Positions 7,081-14,417 of a DNA stretch of 20,201 nucleotides are shown here, one piece after another; position 1 is the first letter of the stretch; each line of letters starts with the position of its first letter. Origin of the DNA: an uncultured Coprococcus sp. (GTDB taxonomy: Bacteria > Bacillota > Clostridia > Lachnospirales > Lachnospiraceae). The notes below the pieces were generated by a model. That model did not search any database, had not been told where the DNA came from, and saw only the letters and a list, made by a program, of their open reading frames with translations. The stretch covers positions 1 to 20,201 of the forward strand of contig URJI01000053.1 of the NCBI GenBank assembly GCA_900548215.1, read 5' to 3'. The translations under genes were made by a program, and so were the position numbers.

Positions 7081-7732
7081 CTGTTCTTACCTTCTCTCTG
7101 AAAATATTGTACACTGCCTCACATTTTGCCTTCGCCCCGGCAAACGGCACTACATAACTCTCCTTCCCCCTGTCGAACTTTAAAATATAATACTTCATCT
7201 CAGGATCCGGCTCTATCACCGTGTAAGCCGACACTGATTCATACGGGATGGTCTTGCTGCCGCCCTTTTGGAGTATTGTGATCTTATCCTGTCCAAACAG
7301 ATATGTGGCATCATATGCAGAACTTCTGAACGAACTCTTTACTATATAAAATCCATATGCCATGGCTGCTATAGAAACCGCCGCCTTCAAAAACCTGTAG
7401 TGACCTCCCATGGCCCACCACATACACGCGATTCCAATCAGTATAAATACTATTCCCACAATACGATAGGCAGCCCTGGTATTCTTTCTCTTGATAACCT
7501 TCTGTCTGATTATCCCATCAATCTGGGACTCCTGCTCCTCTCGTCTCGCCCGCTCAAGCTCATCCACTAGCTTTCCTGCCTGATTTACAAGAACTTTCTG
7601 CCTGTAAGATTTTGCTGTGCCACCGTTCATACTATTTATATTCCTGATTTCTTCTCTGCCCGTTTTATTATTCTTGCCAATCCTTTTATCGTTCTTTTTT
7701 TTATTATTTTTTTTATCGCTATCTCTGCTCAT
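7061..7732 (-). CDS. Two-helix membrane protein with PH-like / YcxB-like C-terminal domain
   Basis: A 223-residue protein not recognised with certainty. Residues 1-45 are very rich in Lys, Asn and Arg and probably disordered. An amphipathic charged helix (about 50-85) follows, then two transmembrane helices (about 89-109 and 114-132). The C-terminal 85 residues alternate strands (DKITILQKGGSKTIPYESVSAY, YYILKFDRGKESYVVPF) and end in an amphipathic helix, which resembles the YcxB-like or bacterial PH-like fold seen in many Firmicutes membrane proteins. The start ATG has a GGGGG-type ribosome binding site about eight bases upstream. It shares a transcript with birA through a 20-base overlap, a link that may be positional only. 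Confidence 0.7.
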   Translation of the reverse strand: MSRDSDKKNNKKKNDKRIGKNNKTGREEIRNINSMNGGTAKSYRQKVLVNQAGKLVDELERARREEQESQIDGIIRQKVIKRKNTRAAYRIVGIVFILIGIACMWWAMGGHYRFLKAAVSIAAMAYGFYIVKSSFRSSAYDATYLFGQDKITILQKGGSKTIPYESVSAYTVIEPDPEMKYYILKFDRGKESYVVPFAGAKAKCEAVYNIFREKVRTDEKENS

Positions 7733-7840
7733 TCCATATCCCCCGCCAGGTCATTATCGTTATCGACATTACCTGGTTTGTATCCATGCGCTTTATGCAC
7801 AATTATTTTCTCTTTTTTCATCACTTTTACGACTATACTT

Positions 7841-7862
7841 ATATTAGTTCAGAGACTAATAT
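7841..7862. promoter_or_regulatory. 8-6-8 inverted repeat between divergent genes
   Basis: ATATTAGT and ACTAATAT form a perfect inverted repeat around TCAGAG, in the spacer between the leftward membrane-protein gene and the rightward MATE gene. There is no T-run on either side, so it is more like an operator than a terminator. The protein that would bind it is unknown. Confidence 0.4.
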
Positions 7863-7906
7863 ATATCAAGTTTTCAGCATTACAAAAGTGTTTACATTTT
7901 ACCACG

Positions 7907-7952
7907 TTTAATCACCTTTTTTCCATATATATAATCATTAAAAGGTGATTAA
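7907..7952 (+). promoter_or_regulatory. Probable MATE promoter embedded in a 13-bp inverted repeat
   Basis: TTTAAT, 17 bases, then a perfect TATAAT (7930-7935) suits rightward transcription. A perfect 13-bp inverted repeat (TTAATCACCTTTT at 7908-7920, AAAAGGTGATTAA at 7940-7952) brackets it. The left arm covers the -35 and the right arm covers the expected transcription start. A factor bound to both arms would clamp this promoter. Confidence 0.5.
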
Positions 7953-7962
7953 CTAGCAAATA

Positions 7963-7974
7963 CACGATATCGTG
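7963..7974. promoter_or_regulatory. 12-bp perfect palindrome downstream of the MATE promoter
   Basis: CACGATATCGTG is a perfect palindrome about 25 bases past the predicted start of transcription and 50 bases before the MATE ATG. This is a roadblock-type operator position. No regulator is assigned. Confidence 0.4.
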
Positions 7975-8024
7975 AATACAAGCAATTTATAAACAAACAA
8001 CTAGATTTTTGAGAGGTGAATCAC

Positions 8025-9425
8025 ATGAAGAGTTTTATTGCGCGCATCAGTGGCACAAAAGACCTCACTGAAGGAAAGCCTTCAAAGCTTATATTGAACT
8101 TTGGTCTGCCCCTTCTCTTTGGTCTGATATTTCAGCAGTTTTATAATATGGTAGATTCTGTCATAGTCGGGCAGAAGCTTGGAACTGACGCGCTGGCGGC
8201 GGTGGGTTCCACCGGAAGCATCAACTTCATGATACTCGGTTTCTGTATAGGAATCTGCAACGGATTTGCAATCCCTGTTGCACAGGCTTACGGTGCGAAG
8301 GATTTCAAGGCTCTTAAGGCTTATATAATCAACAGTATATGGTCATCCGTTGCACTGGCTGCTGTTATAACAGTAGCAGTAAGTATCTTTACCATGCAGA
8401 TACTCAAGGCTCTCAGAACACCTTCAAATATCATCGATGATGCATATATATACATATTTATAATATTCTTGGGCATTCCGGCAACTTTCCTCTACAACCT
8501 GACCGCCGGGATACTGAGATCACTCGGAGACAGTATCACACCTGTCATATTCCTTGTGGGCTCATCACTTGTCAACATCATACTTGACCTTATACTTGTT
8601 GTTCCTATGGGAGTCGCCGGAGCTGCAGTTGCCACAGTCGCTTCACAGGCAGTGTCAGGAATCATATGTACGATATACATGACAAAGAAACTGAAGTATC
8701 TTGAATTCAGCAAAGAGGACTGGACATTCAGCATGCGCCACTGCCTTAAGCTCTGCGGTATGGGTCTGCCTATGGGACTGCAGTACAGCATAACCGCCAT
8801 AGGCAGTGTCATTCTTCAGACCGCAGTCAATGATATGGGTTCAACATATGTTGCAGCCGTATCAGCAGGAAGCAAAATCTCCATGTTCATGTGCTGTCCT
8901 TTCGATGCAATGGGCTCCACCATGGCCACGTACGGAGGTCAGAATGTTGGTGCCAGGCGTCTTGACCGTGTTGATCAGGGCCTTAAAGCCTGTATCAAGA
9001 TGGGAATCATATATGCCCTCGTGGCTCTGGCTTTCTCCATCGTGTTCGGAAAGCAGCTTGCACTTCTCTTTGTAAAGAAGGAACAGATTGAGCTTATCGG
9101 CTACATATATGAATTCGTAGTTATCAACGCCGCATTCTACATATTCCTGGCTCTTGTGAATATCGTAAGATTCATGATACAGGGGCTTGGTTACTCGACT
9201 TTCGCCATACTTGCTGGCATATGTGAGATGATTGCCCGTTCTGTTGCCGGTTTCGTGCTGGTGCCTCATTTCGGTTTCATCTGCGTATCACTAGGAAGTC
9301 CGCTTGCATGGGTATGTGCTGATCTCTTCCTGATACCTGCGTACCTGTGGGTTATGAAACAGCTGAGACGAAAATTCGGGGAAAATAAAATTAGCCGTGC
9401 CAAATCCGCAACGACAACAATATAA
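8025..9425 (+). CDS. MATE family multidrug/toxic-compound efflux transporter
   Basis: A 466-residue inner-membrane antiporter with the two-fold six-helix MATE repeat. PLLFGLIFQQFYNMVDSVIVGQKLG near the N-terminus is the family hallmark, and its internal repeat counterpart is GLPMGLQYSITAIGSVILQTAVN in the second half. Members export cationic drugs, dyes or metabolites using Na+ or H+; the substrate is unknown. An upstream GTG at 8016 keeps the frame open, but GAGAGG (8011-8016) is itself the ribosome binding site, so the ATG at 8025 (eight bases further) is the better start. Its stop lies only eight bases from the stop of the convergent histidine kinase gene, with no terminator between. Confidence 0.93.
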   Translation: MKSFIARISGTKDLTEGKPSKLILNFGLPLLFGLIFQQFYNMVDSVIVGQKLGTDALAAVGSTGSINFMILGFCIGICNGFAIPVAQAYGAKDFKALKAYIINSIWSSVALAAVITVAVSIFTMQILKALRTPSNIIDDAYIYIFIIFLGIPATFLYNLTAGILRSLGDSITPVIFLVGSSLVNIILDLILVVPMGVAGAAVATVASQAVSGIICTIYMTKKLKYLEFSKEDWTFSMRHCLKLCGMGLPMGLQYSITAIGSVILQTAVNDMGSTYVAAVSAGSKISMFMCCPFDAMGSTMATYGGQNVGARRLDRVDQGLKACIKMGIIYALVALAFSIVFGKQLALLFVKKEQIELIGYIYEFVVINAAFYIFLALVNIVRFMIQGLGYSTFAILAGICEMIARSVAGFVLVPHFGFICVSLGSPLAWVCADLFLIPAYLWVMKQLRRKFGENKISRAKSATTTI

Positions 9426-9433
9426 TGCTCACT

Positions 9434-10576
9434 TTATAAAACGACTTCAAAAATCGTTCCTCCAGACGGATTAGGCTTAACTGCAATATTGCCATCATGC
9501 ACTATCACGATCTCGCGGACAAGAGCAAGTCCCAGTCCTACGCCGCCAAGCTCACGGCTTCTGGATTTATCCACGCGAAAGAAAGGTTCAAACACGCGAT
9601 CCTTCAGTTCTTCCGGGATACCATTTCCGGTATCCTCTACTGACAGGTAAACGTGTTTTTCCTTCTGACGCGCTGTCACTGTAACCCGTCCTCCTGTGCG
9701 GTTATATTTTATAGCATTCTCAACAAGATTGTATAACATCCTGTAAATAAGGATGTCACTTCCTATCATCGTTACATCCGTACATTCTCCAATAAGTTCT
9801 ATATCCTTTTCCTGTGCAAGAGGTTCCAGATCCGCCAATACCTCATCAACAAGCGCGTCGACCATTATTTTATCATCTCGGCTCACAGTTTGAAGCTCAC
9901 TCATATCAAGAAGTGTCTTTACCATTTTGCTGAGTCTCTCATTCTGTTCAGTTACCATCTTTATCGTCTGCAGAGTGACTTCATCATCTCCCGGATGCCG
10001 GGAAGAATTATATGAATCAAGCTGTATCTGCATTAAAGACAGTGGAGTTCTGAGCTCATGTGCTGCATTTGCAGTAAACTGTCTCTGTATCTCAAATGCA
10101 TCCGAGAGGCGTTCAAGCATCTTGTTATATGAAACGCTGAGCTGGTTCAGTTCTTTAACATTGTTTTCTTCTATTCGTGAATCCGCCAGATTCTGTGCCT
10201 GTACCTCTTCAATTTTATCAGAAAACTCACTGATAGGCTTTAGTGCATGCCCACTTATAAAATATGTAGCTACTCCGCCAAGCAGGGCCAGCAAGGCAGA
10301 AATTATCAGGCTGTTTTTCTTGTAATCTGCCTTATTATTGTACACCTTAACAGAAAAATCATTTGCAAATTCATCCCACTTATCCTCCGGAATACTGATA
10401 TATATTTCATCAGTACCGCTCCCATTATCATCTCCCTGGGCATCAACGGTTTCTTGCAGAGAATCAATATAATACACGCCATTTTTATAGACAAGCAAAG
10501 TAAGGCATCCACATATAAGCGCAATATATAATGTGATTATACAGGTAAGCCTCCACTGCAGCGACATTCTTTTCAT
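9434..10576 (-). CDS. Sensor histidine kinase of an OmpR-type two-component system
   Basis: A 380-residue membrane kinase. A first transmembrane helix (about 9-29), a short acidic extracytoplasmic sensor (30-87) and a second helix (about 88-107) lead into a HAMP linker (about 108-160). The dimerisation helix carries the phosphorylated His in H173-E-L-R-T-P. The ATPase domain has N287 (NLVENAIKYN), DTGNGI (315-320), FEPFFR (329-334) and GGVGLGL (344-350), so every catalytic box is present. The ATG overlaps the response-regulator stop as ATGA, with GAGAGGAG upstream. The extracytoplasmic loop is about 58 residues and contains no cysteine, so any redox sensing would have to be indirect. It is placed divergently from a redox operon and probably controls it. 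Confidence 0.93.
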   Translation of the reverse strand: MKRMSLQWRLTCIITLYIALICGCLTLLVYKNGVYYIDSLQETVDAQGDDNGSGTDEIYISIPEDKWDEFANDFSVKVYNNKADYKKNSLIISALLALLGGVATYFISGHALKPISEFSDKIEEVQAQNLADSRIEENNVKELNQLSVSYNKMLERLSDAFEIQRQFTANAAHELRTPLSLMQIQLDSYNSSRHPGDDEVTLQTIKMVTEQNERLSKMVKTLLDMSELQTVSRDDKIMVDALVDEVLADLEPLAQEKDIELIGECTDVTMIGSDILIYRMLYNLVENAIKYNRTGGRVTVTARQKEKHVYLSVEDTGNGIPEELKDRVFEPFFRVDKSRSRELGGVGLGLALVREIVIVHDGNIAVKPNPSGGTIFEVVL

Positions 10577-11253
10577 CTGTCGGACTCCTCTCGTATTTTA
10601 TAGCCTTCTCCCACCTTGTTCAAAATCGGATCATATCCAAGCACTGCCTTAAGCTTTCTTCTCAGCGAAGACATATGTACTCTGATTGCTCCACTGAAGC
10701 TGTCAACCGAAGCATCCCAGACATGCTCCATCAATTCCTCCTGGCTTACCGGTCTGCCCATATTAAGAAGCAGATATTCCAGGATTCCATTTTCTTTTCT
10801 TGTAAGGGGAACCTTCTCTCCTTTTGCGTATGCCTCACGTTTTATCGTGTCAAACTTTATGCCACCGCTTTCCAGACATACATCCTTCTGTACAAATTTT
10901 CTTCTTGTAAGACTTCTGATACGCGCCTCCAGCTCCTGCAAATGAAATGGTTTTTCCATATAATCATTTGCACCTGCATCCAGCCCTTCAACCTTATCCG
11001 CAATTTGTCCCCTCGCAGATAATATGATAACCTTTGTCTCCTCATTTTTCTGTCTGAGTTCCTTTAAAATCTCCATTCCATCCATACCCGGCAGATTCAG
11101 ATCCAGAACGATCAGGTCATATTCCTCTGACAGAATGCATTCAAGAGCCTCTTCTCCGTCATAACAGGTATCCACCTCATACCCGGCATCATACAGACTT
11201 TTCGCAACCATATCACATATCTGTTTCTCATCTTCAACTATCAATAATCTCAA
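10573..11253 (-). CDS. OmpR/PhoB family response regulator
   Basis: A 226-residue DNA-binding response regulator. The receiver domain has the acidic pair in VEDE, phospho-acceptor D51 (LDLNLPGMDG) and the conserved Lys in MEKPF. A C-terminal winged helix (about 128-222) has LTRKENGILEYLLLNMGRPVSQEEL and VHMSSLRRKL. An upstream TTG at 11292 keeps the frame open, but MRLLIVEDE from the TTG at 11251-11253 is the canonical family N-terminus and has AGGTGA six to seven bases upstream. I choose it over the in-frame GTG at 11265. The gene is first in an operon with the kinase. Probable targets are the TTAACA/TTTACA repeats in the shared promoter region to the right. Confidence 0.92.
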   Translation of the reverse strand: MRLLIVEDEKQICDMVAKSLYDAGYEVDTCYDGEEALECILSEEYDLIVLDLNLPGMDGMEILKELRQKNEETKVIILSARGQIADKVEGLDAGANDYMEKPFHLQELEARIRSLTRRKFVQKDVCLESGGIKFDTIKREAYAKGEKVPLTRKENGILEYLLLNMGRPVSQEELMEHVWDASVDSFSGAIRVHMSSLRRKLKAVLGYDPILNKVGEGYKIREESDR

Positions 11254-11269
11254 AACTGTCACCTGTTTC

Positions 11270-11318
11270 TTAACAAAAATCCTTCTTAACAAAAATTTTA
11301 CAACAGCTATTGTATAAT
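11270..11318 (+). promoter_or_regulatory. Activator-type promoter of the redox operon with response-regulator boxes
   Basis: A perfect TATAAT at 11313-11318 has no -35 hexamer at 16-18 bases. Instead TTAACA (11286-11291) and TTTACA (11297-11302) form an 11-bp direct repeat ending ten bases before the -10. This is the geometry of PhoB/PhoP-type activation by OmpR-family regulators. A further TTCTTAACAAAAAT copy lies 16 bases upstream (11268-11281), giving a 14-bp direct repeat. Binding by the adjacent response regulator is inferred. Confidence 0.55.
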
Positions 11319-11337
11319 ATCCAAGTCAGCTGGTCAA
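11309..11337 (-). promoter_or_regulatory. Promoter of the response regulator-kinase operon
   Basis: On the minus strand TTGACC, 17 bases, TACAAT: five of six matches in each box. The -10 overlaps the -10 of the rightward promoter at 11313-11318, so RNA polymerase cannot occupy both at once. The predicted 5' leader is about 50 bases and contains the TTAACA-type repeats. Confidence 0.65.
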
Positions 11338-11368
11338 CAAACACAATCATGAAAGGAGTTGCAATATC

Positions 11369-11509
11369 TTGAAGTACAGGAAAATGGCTCAGACCATTTT
11401 ACTCATCACGGGTATAGCGATGATTAGCTATGGTGCAGTCAGAGGTGAAGCGGCTGCCGTGCTCAGCAAAGCAATAAAATTATGTCTGGAGTGTGTAGGA
11501 ATTGGATAA
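11369..11509 (+). CDS. CD1871A-like small CxxC membrane protein
   Basis: A 46-residue protein with a TTG start and AGGAG ten bases upstream. Residues about 7-24 form one transmembrane helix after a basic N-terminus (KYRK), so the C-terminus should be outside. RGE (25-27) follows, then an amphipathic stretch and the final LC39-L-E-C42-VGIG. This matches the CD1871A family CXXC motif-containing proteins of Clostridia, whose function is not established to my knowledge. It is the first gene of the rightward operon and overlaps the 4Fe-4S gene by eight bases. I infer a thiol relay between the iron-sulfur protein and the lipoprotein thioredoxin downstream. Confidence 0.8.
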   Translation: MKYRKMAQTILLITGIAMISYGAVRGEAAAVLSKAIKLCLECVGIG

Positions 11510-12407
11510 GAACAAATCACTGTCAAAAAAAACAGCCAGAATACGCGGATGGATACAGGCAGCAGCCACGCTGCTTACCAATATTCACATCCCCAATTTA
11601 TTTAAAGGCAAGATCTATCAGGGCAATGCAAAAACAGTATGCGTACCGGGACTAAACTGTTACTCCTGTCCTGCTGCAACAGGAGCGTGTCCCATTGGTG
11701 CATTTCAGGCGGTCGTCGGATCATCCAAATTTAAATTTTCTTACTACATAACCGGTTTTTTCATTTTAATCGGTGTGATCCTCGGAAGATTTATATGTGG
11801 GTTTTTGTGTCCATTTGGATGGTTTCAGGATCTGCTTCACAAAATTCCCGGAAAAAAGTTTTCCACAGCCAGGCTGAAACCACTAAGATACCTGAAATAT
11901 ATAATCCTTATTGTTTTCGTTATACTTCTGCCGATGCTTGTAACGAACTCCATAGGAATGGGAGACCCGTTCTTCTGTAAGTTTATTTGTCCACAAGGTG
12001 TTCTGGAAGGTGCTATACCACTTTCACTCGGAAATGCAGCTATACGCTCTGCACTCGGAAAGCTGTTTTCATTTAAATGCCTTATTTTAATTACAGTTGT
12101 CGTTCTGAGTATTCTGTTCTACAGACCCTTCTGTAAATGGATTTGTCCTCTCGGCGCAATCTACTCATTATTCAACAAGGTCAGCCTTATGAGTATCAAG
12201 GTTGAAAGCAGCAAATGTGTCGGATGCGGTAAGTGTTCAAAGGCATGCAAAATGGATGTAGATGTATGCAAAACACCAAATCATCCGGAATGCATACGAT
12301 GTGGAGCGTGTATAAAGGCCTGTCCAAAAGACGCGATCCACTATCAATTTATGGGAAAGCCATGTTCCCAAAAGGGACATGAACAATCTTCCAAAACCAA
12401 CGTGTAA
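11502..12407 (+). CDS. Polytopic 4Fe-4S membrane protein (NapH/YccM-like)
   Basis: A 301-residue membrane electron carrier. A cysteine-rich N-terminal segment C47-x5-C53-x2-C56-x6-C63 is followed by transmembrane helices (about 79-98, 132-150, 188-208). Each is flanked by the CxxxCP pairs that mark NapH/YccM/CcoG relatives (C99/C103, C159/C163, C211/C215). The cytoplasmic tail carries two ferredoxin clusters: C239, C242, C245, C249 and C264, C267, C270, C274. Such proteins pass electrons through the membrane from cytoplasmic donors. The start is a TTG at 11502 inside the end of the CxxC gene, with GGAG ten bases upstream. No quinol partner gene is nearby. Followed after 52 bases by the TlpA-like lipoprotein, its probable acceptor. 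Confidence 0.87.
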   Translation: MDKNKSLSKKTARIRGWIQAAATLLTNIHIPNLFKGKIYQGNAKTVCVPGLNCYSCPAATGACPIGAFQAVVGSSKFKFSYYITGFFILIGVILGRFICGFLCPFGWFQDLLHKIPGKKFSTARLKPLRYLKYIILIVFVILLPMLVTNSIGMGDPFFCKFICPQGVLEGAIPLSLGNAAIRSALGKLFSFKCLILITVVVLSILFYRPFCKWICPLGAIYSLFNKVSLMSIKVESSKCVGCGKCSKACKMDVDVCKTPNHPECIRCGACIKACPKDAIHYQFMGKPCSQKGHEQSSKTNV

Positions 12408-12459
12408 CAATCAGCCACACTAATATTATCTAAATTATTATTTAAAGGAGCAATTATTT

Positions 12460-13368
12460 ATGAAGACAAAAAAAACATTAATATCTATTATCACTCTCTG
12501 TGCAGCATTATCTCTCACGGCATGTAACGGATCAGGATCTGCCACAACTGAGAGTTCACCAAAAACCCAGGCAGAAGTCACCACTGAAGCTGCGGACGAT
12601 TCCAACACGAAGCTGGATGATTTATATCAACAGGAGAACCAGATCTTTGCAGATCACCAGGATGTATGGAACAAGGTATTTGGCATGATGAATAAAAGCA
12701 GCGCTGATCCAAGCGGAGATTATGCCGATTATCTGGCCAGCGCCGTTGAATCAAACAAGGAATCCTTTACAGATGATGAACTTAAAACACTTAACGATGA
12801 TATTGAAACCATCAGACAGATTGAAAAGCAGATATCCGAAATCGAAAATAATAATACAGGATCAGATAGCACCGACCAGAACGACAGTTCCGAAGAAATC
12901 ACACCTTTCAATAGTTTCTCCGGCAAGGATTTGGATGGTAATTCTGTTGACGAAAGCCTGTTTTCCAATAATGCAGTAACTGTCGTTAATTTCTGGTTTA
13001 CCGGCTGCAAGCCTTGTGTCGCAGAATTATCCAAGCTTAATGAATTGAACGATGCCATCAAATCGATGGGAGGCGAGGTAGTAGGTATCAACACAGAGAC
13101 ATTTGACGGAAACGAAGATGCTATCAAGGAAGCCGCAGCCATTCTTGACAGCCAGGGTGCAAAATACCGCAATATCTCCATTGACTCTGATTCAAGTATA
13201 GGCAAGTATGCCTCCGACATCATGGCATTTCCTACAACCATACTAGTCGATAGAAATGGTAATATTGTCGGAGAACCTATGCTTGGAGGAATCGACAATC
13301 AGGACAACTATGACTCTCTTATGAAACAGATCAAGTCAGTGATCGACGCTGATAACAAGGATAAATAA
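12460..13368 (+). CDS. Thioredoxin-fold lipoprotein, TlpA/ResA-like
   Basis: A 302-residue extracytoplasmic lipoprotein. A signal peptide ends in the lipobox LTAC with lipidated C22. Residues 23-150 are an acidic, Gln/Asp/Glu-rich helical region not typical of TlpA, possibly a spacer or partner-binding domain. The thioredoxin fold (about 151-300) has active site C183-K-P-C186 in NFWFTGCKPC and the cis-Pro P258 in AFPTT. It is expected to reduce disulfides, methionine sulfoxide reductases or peroxidases at the cell surface. The ATG has AAAGGAG nine bases upstream. Last gene of the operon, closed by a strong bidirectional terminator. No CcdA is encoded nearby, so its electrons probably come through the upstream 4Fe-4S protein. 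Confidence 0.9.
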   Translation: MKTKKTLISIITLCAALSLTACNGSGSATTESSPKTQAEVTTEAADDSNTKLDDLYQQENQIFADHQDVWNKVFGMMNKSSADPSGDYADYLASAVESNKESFTDDELKTLNDDIETIRQIEKQISEIENNNTGSDSTDQNDSSEEITPFNSFSGKDLDGNSVDESLFSNNAVTVVNFWFTGCKPCVAELSKLNELNDAIKSMGGEVVGINTETFDGNEDAIKEAAAILDSQGAKYRNISIDSDSSIGKYASDIMAFPTTILVDRNGNIVGEPMLGGIDNQDNYDSLMKQIKSVIDADNKDK

Positions 13369-13427
13369 TTATAGTTGACTTTAAATTGAATATACTAATG
13401 AAAGGACAAGAAGCCTTTCTGCTTTTC

Positions 13428-13470
13428 AAAAAAGGTCATCTGGTTTTCAAGAAACCAGATGACCTTTTCC
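13428..13470. terminator. Bidirectional rho-independent terminator
   Basis: A perfect 17-bp stem (AAAAGGTCATCTGGTTT with its complement) and a five-base loop lie between two convergent genes. The plus strand continues with TTTTCCC (from the stem) and the minus strand with TTTTTTG. It serves the redox operon and the DUF4304-like gene. Confidence 0.95.
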
Positions 13471-13520
13471 CGTGCAATAAAATTTCATATGCTTACTCCC
13501 TTCTTTTTGCCCCCCGTCTT

Positions 13521-14336
13521 TTACACTTCGACTCCCATCGCACGTATTGCATTTAAATTTTTTTCTGCGCGCTCTGCCTTTAATCGCGCAATCTCATTTT
13601 TAGTTGCCTCATCTTCAAAAAATTTTCCGTATTGTTCGATATCATCATTATAACTTCTCGTGCATTGTATTATTTTTTCCCGCCCATTTGCTTCTGTAAT
13701 TCTTCCATCTAAAATGTCTTGTTCCACCTCCTTTTTCATTGTTTCACAATCTTTTTGTATTTTCTTGCTATATGATTCCTTATCCGGATATTTTGCTGGT
13801 AAAATAAATTTATCTCCATTTTCAAACCATACAAATAGTTCGCCTCTATCATATAACTCCAAATAATCCACGCATGTCTTTAAATCCACCACCTTGTCAA
13901 ATGCCGGAATTATATAATGCTCTATTCCAGTCATGGCAAACGCAATCTGTTCCCTAAGAGATGCTTCATCTCCCTTTTTGATGATATAGTCAACTCCCGG
14001 CTGTTCATTCTCATACACCGGTATGCCATTGTATTTCGCCTTAACATACATATCCAGATGCGTAGTATTTATCCAATCCATGCTGGCATACACAGACCGG
14101 TTCAGATTGATCTCCGGGCGGTATATACTGCCGACCGCACAGTATACCTCAAACCGTTTTTCTTCCAACTGCGGCGACAACGCCTGCTCCAGCCGATAGT
14201 TGATGACTTGAATAATCTCGGGAGTTGCCATCCTCACAAAGTGCGGATACCTCCCCTTTACTTTCTTGAACCCATGCGGCTCCAGCGTTTCCTTAAACGC
14301 CGCTTTAAGACTCTTGTCCACTTCCAATGTTCCCAT
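13521..14336 (-). CDS. DUF4304-like protein of unknown function
   Basis: A 271-residue soluble protein. LKAAFKETLEPHGFKKVKGRYPHFVRM, then QVINYRLE and VYCAVGSIYRP, follow the pattern of DUF4304 proteins, which have no known activity. The C-terminal third is a charged helix, probably coiled coil (about 195-265), ending AEKNLNAIRAMGVEV. The frame is open upstream to 14417, but the first convincing start is the ATG at 14334-14336, where only a weak AGAAAGAG precedes. A strong AAAGGAGG lies 29 bases further upstream and points at an out-of-frame GTG, so the start is uncertain. No operon partners; such genes often sit in variable islands. Confidence 0.6.
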   Translation of the reverse strand: MGTLEVDKSLKAAFKETLEPHGFKKVKGRYPHFVRMATPEIIQVINYRLEQALSPQLEEKRFEVYCAVGSIYRPEINLNRSVYASMDWINTTHLDMYVKAKYNGIPVYENEQPGVDYIIKKGDEASLREQIAFAMTGIEHYIIPAFDKVVDLKTCVDYLELYDRGELFVWFENGDKFILPAKYPDKESYSKKIQKDCETMKKEVEQDILDGRITEANGREKIIQCTRSYNDDIEQYGKFFEDEATKNEIARLKAERAEKNLNAIRAMGVEV

Positions 14337-14417
14337 TTCTCTTTCTCGCACACAACAGATGCACGATACCTCCTTTTCGTTAAATTTAATTAAAAAACGG
14401 AGTAAATACTGATGCAC

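Noticed and set aside
8016..8024. GTG start nine bases upstream of the MATE ATG
   Set aside because: The GTG overlaps the GAGAGG ribosome binding site itself, so it cannot be the initiation codon served by it.
11254..11292. N-terminal extension MLRRIFVKKQVTV of the response regulator from TTG at 11292
   Set aside because: The extension lies in the TTAACA direct-repeat region, has no clear ribosome binding site at that TTG, and the family normally begins MRLLIVEDE, which has AGGTGA upstream.
12729..13298. 189-codon minus-strand frame opposite the TlpA-like gene
   Set aside because: It is rich in Ser and Leu, has no ribosome binding site, and lies entirely antisense to a gene with lipobox and CxxC active site.
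13459..14393. Plus-strand frames opposite the DUF4304-like gene
   Set aside because: Composition (Ser/Phe/Ile runs) and lack of start signals mark them as shadows of the minus-strand gene.
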